From DASPKS01 sp035628035 (lineage in GTDB: Bacteria > Bacteroidota > Rhodothermia > Rhodothermales > Rubricoccaceae): a stretch of 16,758 nucleotides of DNA. Made by a program: the position numbers and the translations under genes. Where the stretch lies: contig DASPKS010000249.1 in assembly GCA_035628035.1 (NCBI GenBank), forward strand, positions 1 to 16,758. The letters are read 5' to 3'. A model generated the notes under the pieces. The model worked only from the letters and a program-made list of their open reading frames with translations. It made no database searches and was not told where the DNA came from. Shown here piece by piece: positions 14,424 through 16,758 of the stretch (within the stretch, counting starts at the first letter, position 1; every line of letters starts with the position of its first letter).

Positions 14424-15119
14424 ATGGCTGATTGCGACCGCTCCGGGACGCCGCTGGCAACGACGTTCGCTCCCGCTTCGGCCTCGCTCCTCCTCGTCGA
14501 GCCCGACGAGGCCCGCGCCGAAGCCCTCGTGGGGCGGCTCGGCGCCACGCCCGGCCTCCGCGTGACGCGCTGCGCCACCCTCGCCGCCGCGCGGGCCCAC
14601 CTCTCCGGCACTGACTTCGACGCAGTGCTCACGGCGCCACACCTCCCCGACGGCGACGGCGAGGCGCTCTTCGACCTCCGCGACGCCCTCCGCCTCCACG
14701 GCCGCTTCCTCGTGGGGGACGGCGCCAACGGCCTCACCGCCCGCGCCGACGCGGTCGTCCCCGCCGACGACGCCGAGGCCCTCGCCCGCCGCCTCGCCGA
14801 CGTGCTCGGCCTCCGCACGCCCCCCCCCGCGGCAGAAGAGGAGGGGTTGGGCGTGCTCGACGCCCAGCGCCTCCTCGACCAGCTTCGGCGGGAGGCGGGC
14901 GCCGTCGCCCACGCCATCAACAACCCGCTGACGGTGCTCACGGGGAACGCCCAGCTCCTCCTCGAGCTGGCCCGCGCGCTCGACCTCGACCCCGCGCTCC
15001 TCCGGCCCATCGAGGACATCGAGGCGGCAAGCCATCAGCTCGTCGAGGCGGTGGACCGGCTGGCCGCGCTGCGCCAGCGGCTCGCGGCCGAAGTCGGCCT
15101 CGGCGACGGGCTCGGCTGA
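14424..15119 (+). CDS. Degenerate receiver fused to a histidine-kinase DHp domain lacking the ATPase domain
   Basis: This is a 231-residue protein. Residues about 20-128 look like a response-regulator receiver: SLLLVEPDEA (21-30) corresponds to beta-1 with the acidic pair, and TDFDAVLTAPHLPDGDG (63-79) to beta-3. The phospho-acceptor Asp is replaced by Ala71. The conserved beta-5 Lys is not found (ADAVVPADDAEA). Residues about 143-222 form a HisKA-type four-helix-bundle domain with the H-box VAHAINNPLTVLTGNAQLL (161-179), keeping phospho-acceptor His163. No N, G1 or G2 boxes of HATPase_c follow, and the stop at 15119 is followed by an intrinsic terminator, so it is not simply truncated by a frameshift. 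The start at 14424 is chosen because a candidate promoter lies within the longer N-terminus (14361). Nine C (14820-14828) encode the linker prolines. Confidence 0.8.
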   Translation: MADCDRSGTPLATTFAPASASLLLVEPDEARAEALVGRLGATPGLRVTRCATLAAARAHLSGTDFDAVLTAPHLPDGDGEALFDLRDALRLHGRFLVGDGANGLTARADAVVPADDAEALARRLADVLGLRTPPPAAEEEGLGVLDAQRLLDQLRREAGAVAHAINNPLTVLTGNAQLLLELARALDLDPALLRPIEDIEAASHQLVEAVDRLAALRQRLAAEVGLGDGLG

Positions 15120-15153
15120 CGGGCTCGACCGCAAAAGCGCCCTGTAGGGAGCA

Positions 15154-15184
15154 GGCGGGCCGGGCGGTCCGCCTTTCTCTTTTT
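15154..15184 (+). terminator. Intrinsic terminator after the receiver-DHp gene
   Basis: GGCGGGCC (15154-15161), a GGGC tetraloop (15162-15165) and GGTCCGCC (15166-15173) form an 8-bp stem with one G-U pair, followed directly by TTTCTCTTTTT (15174-15184). The hairpin plus U tract is 34 nt after the stop at 15119. It ends the transcript before the TPR gene. Confidence 0.75.
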
Positions 15185-15303
15185 GAGACGGAATGTGCAC
15201 GTAGCAGGATCGCTTAAAGAAGCGCGCCGGGGCGCCGATATGGGACAGAGCGCCGCCGGCTGCCGCCGCGGCAAGGACAGGGCACCGACTCCTCTACGCC
15301 TCT

Positions 15304-16311
15304 ATGCCTTCCGTTCCGATGACCCCGGCGCACGAGCGCGAGCACATTGAGCGCGCCGGCCACCACCTCGCCGCGGCGCCCGAGGCGCTGCGGCGCCGCT
15401 GGGAGCACGCGCTCCAGCTCTTCGACCAGGCCCGCCCCCACGACGCCTTCGTCGAGTTCAACGAGGTGCTCCGCGGGCCGGGCCTCGATACCACCGGCCG
15501 CACCCACGTGCAGCTCCAGGCCGTGCGCGCCCTCCGCGACGCGCCCATCGAGCGCATGAAGACGGAGCTGGCGCTGATCGAGCCGCAGGACCCCTACCAG
15601 ACCATCGTGCTCGACTACCGGCTCGGCTGGCTCATGCGCCACCGCCTCGCCTCGTTCCCCGCCGCGCAGCAGTACTTCGACCGCGTGCGCGACGAGGCCC
15701 GCCGGCTCGGCAGCCGCGCCTGGGAGGTGGCCGCGCTCCTCCAGAAGGGCGGCGTGCTCGCCGCGCAGGGGCAGCACGAGCAGGCCATCGAGCTCTACAT
15801 GCGGGTGTACAACCTCAGCCGGCGCAACGGCTTCGTCGAGTTCATCCCGAAGGCGCTCCTCTACAAGGGGTACTCCCTCGTGAAGCTCGGCCGCCCGCAG
15901 AAGGGGGAGGAGCAGATGCTGAAGGCGTACGAGCTGGCGTGCCGGAACCGCCTCCAGCCCGAGCGCGGCGTCGTCCTCCACGCGCTCGCCCAGGTGTACC
16001 ACTACGACTTCAAGTTCTACGGGCTCGCCCTCGAGTACTACGACCAGGCGCGGCGCACCTTCGAGCGGGTGCCCGTGTGGGCGTCGGTGATCGAGCGGCT
16101 CGAAGAGGACCACGCGGCGTGCCAGCGCGAGCTGGCCGAGCTCGACCTGGCCAAGATCATCGGGCCCGTCCCCATCAACAAGCTGCGGCAAGAGTACCTC
16201 ACGAGCCTCGTCAACGGGTTCGTCGGGATCCCGGGGATCGACAACCGCTCCCAGCTCGGCGAGCGGATCGGGCTGACGCGGCAGGCGATCCACCGGAACA
16301 TCAACGGGTAG
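15304..16311 (+). CDS. TPR-repeat protein with a C-terminal Fis-like helix-turn-helix
   Basis: This 335-residue all-helical protein has TPR-type repeats in about residues 30-275. Examples are FDQARPHDAFVEFNEVLRG, IVLDYRLGWLMRHRLASF (101-118), AALLQKGGVLAAQGQHEQAI (143-162), ALLYKGYSLVKLGRPQKG (184-201) and VVLHALAQVYHYDFKFYGLA (223-242). The last residues PINKLRQEYLTSLVNGF and IDNRSQLGERIGLTRQAIHR (312-331) have the spacing of a Fis/NtrC-type DNA-binding HTH. This suggests a DNA-binding regulator that uses TPRs to sense a partner or ligand. There is no sigma-54 AAA+ domain. The function of the TPR part is unknown. The start ATG at 15304 has an in-frame alternative at 15319. The leader CTCCTCTACGCCTCT is pyrimidine-rich. 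Confidence 0.8.
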   Translation: MPSVPMTPAHEREHIERAGHHLAAAPEALRRRWEHALQLFDQARPHDAFVEFNEVLRGPGLDTTGRTHVQLQAVRALRDAPIERMKTELALIEPQDPYQTIVLDYRLGWLMRHRLASFPAAQQYFDRVRDEARRLGSRAWEVAALLQKGGVLAAQGQHEQAIELYMRVYNLSRRNGFVEFIPKALLYKGYSLVKLGRPQKGEEQMLKAYELACRNRLQPERGVVLHALAQVYHYDFKFYGLALEYYDQARRTFERVPVWASVIERLEEDHAACQRELAELDLAKIIGPVPINKLRQEYLTSLVNGFVGIPGIDNRSQLGERIGLTRQAIHRNING

Positions 16312-16365
16312 CCCGGGCGCCGAGCACGCCCCAAGGGACGCCGGCCCCGCCACCGGCCCCCGCCC

Positions 16366-16403
16366 CGAGGCCCGCGCCCCCGCCAGCGCGGGCCTCGTTT
16401 ATT
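16366..16403 (+). terminator. Intrinsic terminator between the TPR gene and the convergent T9SS gene
   Basis: CGAGGCCCGCGC (16366-16377) and GCGCGGGCCTCG (16386-16397) form a perfect 12-bp stem with an 8-nt loop, followed on the + strand by TTTATT (16398-16403). It lies 54 nt after the TPR stop. The minus-strand gene stops at 16406, only 9 nt from the stem, so the hairpin can also help separate the convergent transcripts, although no U tract follows on that strand. Confidence 0.8.
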
Positions 16404-16405
16404 GT

Positions 16406-16758
16406 TCAGCGGAGCACGGTAAGCGCGCGGGTCGTAGCGCCCTCTTCCGCATCGGCGCGGACGAAGTAGACGCCTGCCGGGAGCGCGGAGGCGTTGAGCG
16501 GGAGGCGATGCGCGCCCGCTGCGAGGGGACCGGCGTGGAGGACGCCGACCTCCCGCCCGAGCGCGTCGTAGAGCGCTAGGCGGACGACCTGCTGGAAGGG
16601 CAGCCTCAGCGAGATCGCTACGGCGCCTCCAGAGGGGTTTGGCGTTACCGCCAGCGTGAACGCAGACACCGGCGCCCCCGGCTCGATCGCCTCCGGCACC
16701 GGCCCCGCGTACGCGAACACCACCCCCGCGTCGGGCGCCCCCGGGACGTTCCGCAGCG
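16406..16758 (-). CDS. C-terminus of a secreted protein with T9SS type A sorting domain (partial)
   Basis: The frame is open from the window edge (16758) to a TGA at 16406-16408, so only the last 117 residues or so are seen. The C-terminal about 85 residues form a type IX secretion (Por) sorting domain: the start VTPNPSGGAVAISLRLPF, then YDALGREVGVLHAGPLAAG, and the end ALPAGVYFVRADAEEGATTRALTVLR. These match the PNP, LGREV and GVY blocks of the family. Such proteins are exported by Sec and then the T9SS to the cell surface or medium. The preceding GAPDAGVVFAYAG has the wording of an FG-GAP repeat, so the protein may carry a beta-propeller; this rests on one short segment. A GTG at 16723 is an internal codon, not the start. 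Confidence 0.85.
   Translation of the reverse strand, partial: LRNVPGAPDAGVVFAYAGPVPEAIEPGAPVSAFTLAVTPNPSGGAVAISLRLPFQQVVRLALYDALGREVGVLHAGPLAAGAHRLPLNASALPAGVYFVRADAEEGATTRALTVLR

Noticed and set aside
6187..14828. Nine-base C/G runs in rlmB (6187-6195), the OB-fold gene (6830-6838) and the receiver-DHp gene (14820-14828) as phase-variation tracts
   Set aside because: A rough estimate at this GC content expects about one to three such runs per 16.8 kb by chance. All three lie in frame within tails, loops or linkers, with no sign of switching.

Overview
The window is about 70% GC (an estimate by eye) and densely packed with protein genes. It most likely comes from the Rhodothermota/Bacteroidota side of the FCB group (Rhodothermales-like). 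The pointers are a C-terminal type IX secretion (Por) sorting domain at the right edge, an Lgt whose core reads GRIGCYLAGDGDWG as in Bacteroidota, candidate promoters with a TAnnTTC-like -7 element instead of a standard TATAAT box, and pyrimidine-rich leaders with little Shine-Dalgarno sequence. This assignment is inferred; no rRNA, tRNA, CRISPR array or insertion sequence is visible.

Left region (1-6300, + strand). The tail of an unidentified gene is followed by an RluD-type pseudouridine synthase with an acidic insert. A second unit begins at a candidate promoter near 1186: a PTS EIIA-like regulator, histidyl-tRNA synthetase, prolipoprotein diacylglyceryl transferase (lgt), a PLP-dependent group II decarboxylase and a SpoU/RlmB-type rRNA methyltransferase. 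Their start and stop codons overlap (TGATG, TGATG, ATGA) or lie 5 nt apart, so they are probably one translationally coupled operon.

Middle region (6250-9600, - strand). Read leftward, there is a signal-peptide-bearing outer-membrane-like protein, an integral-membrane flippase-like (UPF0104/LPG-synthase TM) protein, a membrane-anchored OB-fold-like protein and an 80-residue basic protein. The run ends at a strong intrinsic terminator (6253-6292). It may form an envelope cassette of unknown function. It diverges from the next + strand genes at a shared promoter region (9567-9657).

Right region (9658-16310, + strand). An AmpG-like MFS permease is followed by a stand-alone LON substrate-binding-domain protein and a metallo-beta-lactamase-fold hydrolase. 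Then comes the most unusual part. A two-TM sensor with two PAS-like domains has no output domain. The next protein fuses a degenerate receiver (phospho-acceptor Asp replaced by Ala) to a histidine-kinase dimerisation/phosphoacceptor domain (HAINNP H-box) but has no ATPase domain, and it ends before an intrinsic terminator. A TPR protein with a C-terminal Fis-like helix-turn-helix follows. The first two could form a split or non-canonical phosphorelay. The right edge (- strand) holds the C-terminus of a secreted protein with a T9SS sorting domain, convergent with the TPR gene across a strong terminator.

There is no gene-free stretch over 300 nt. The longest gaps are about 184 nt (15120-15303) and 167 nt (12568-12734).
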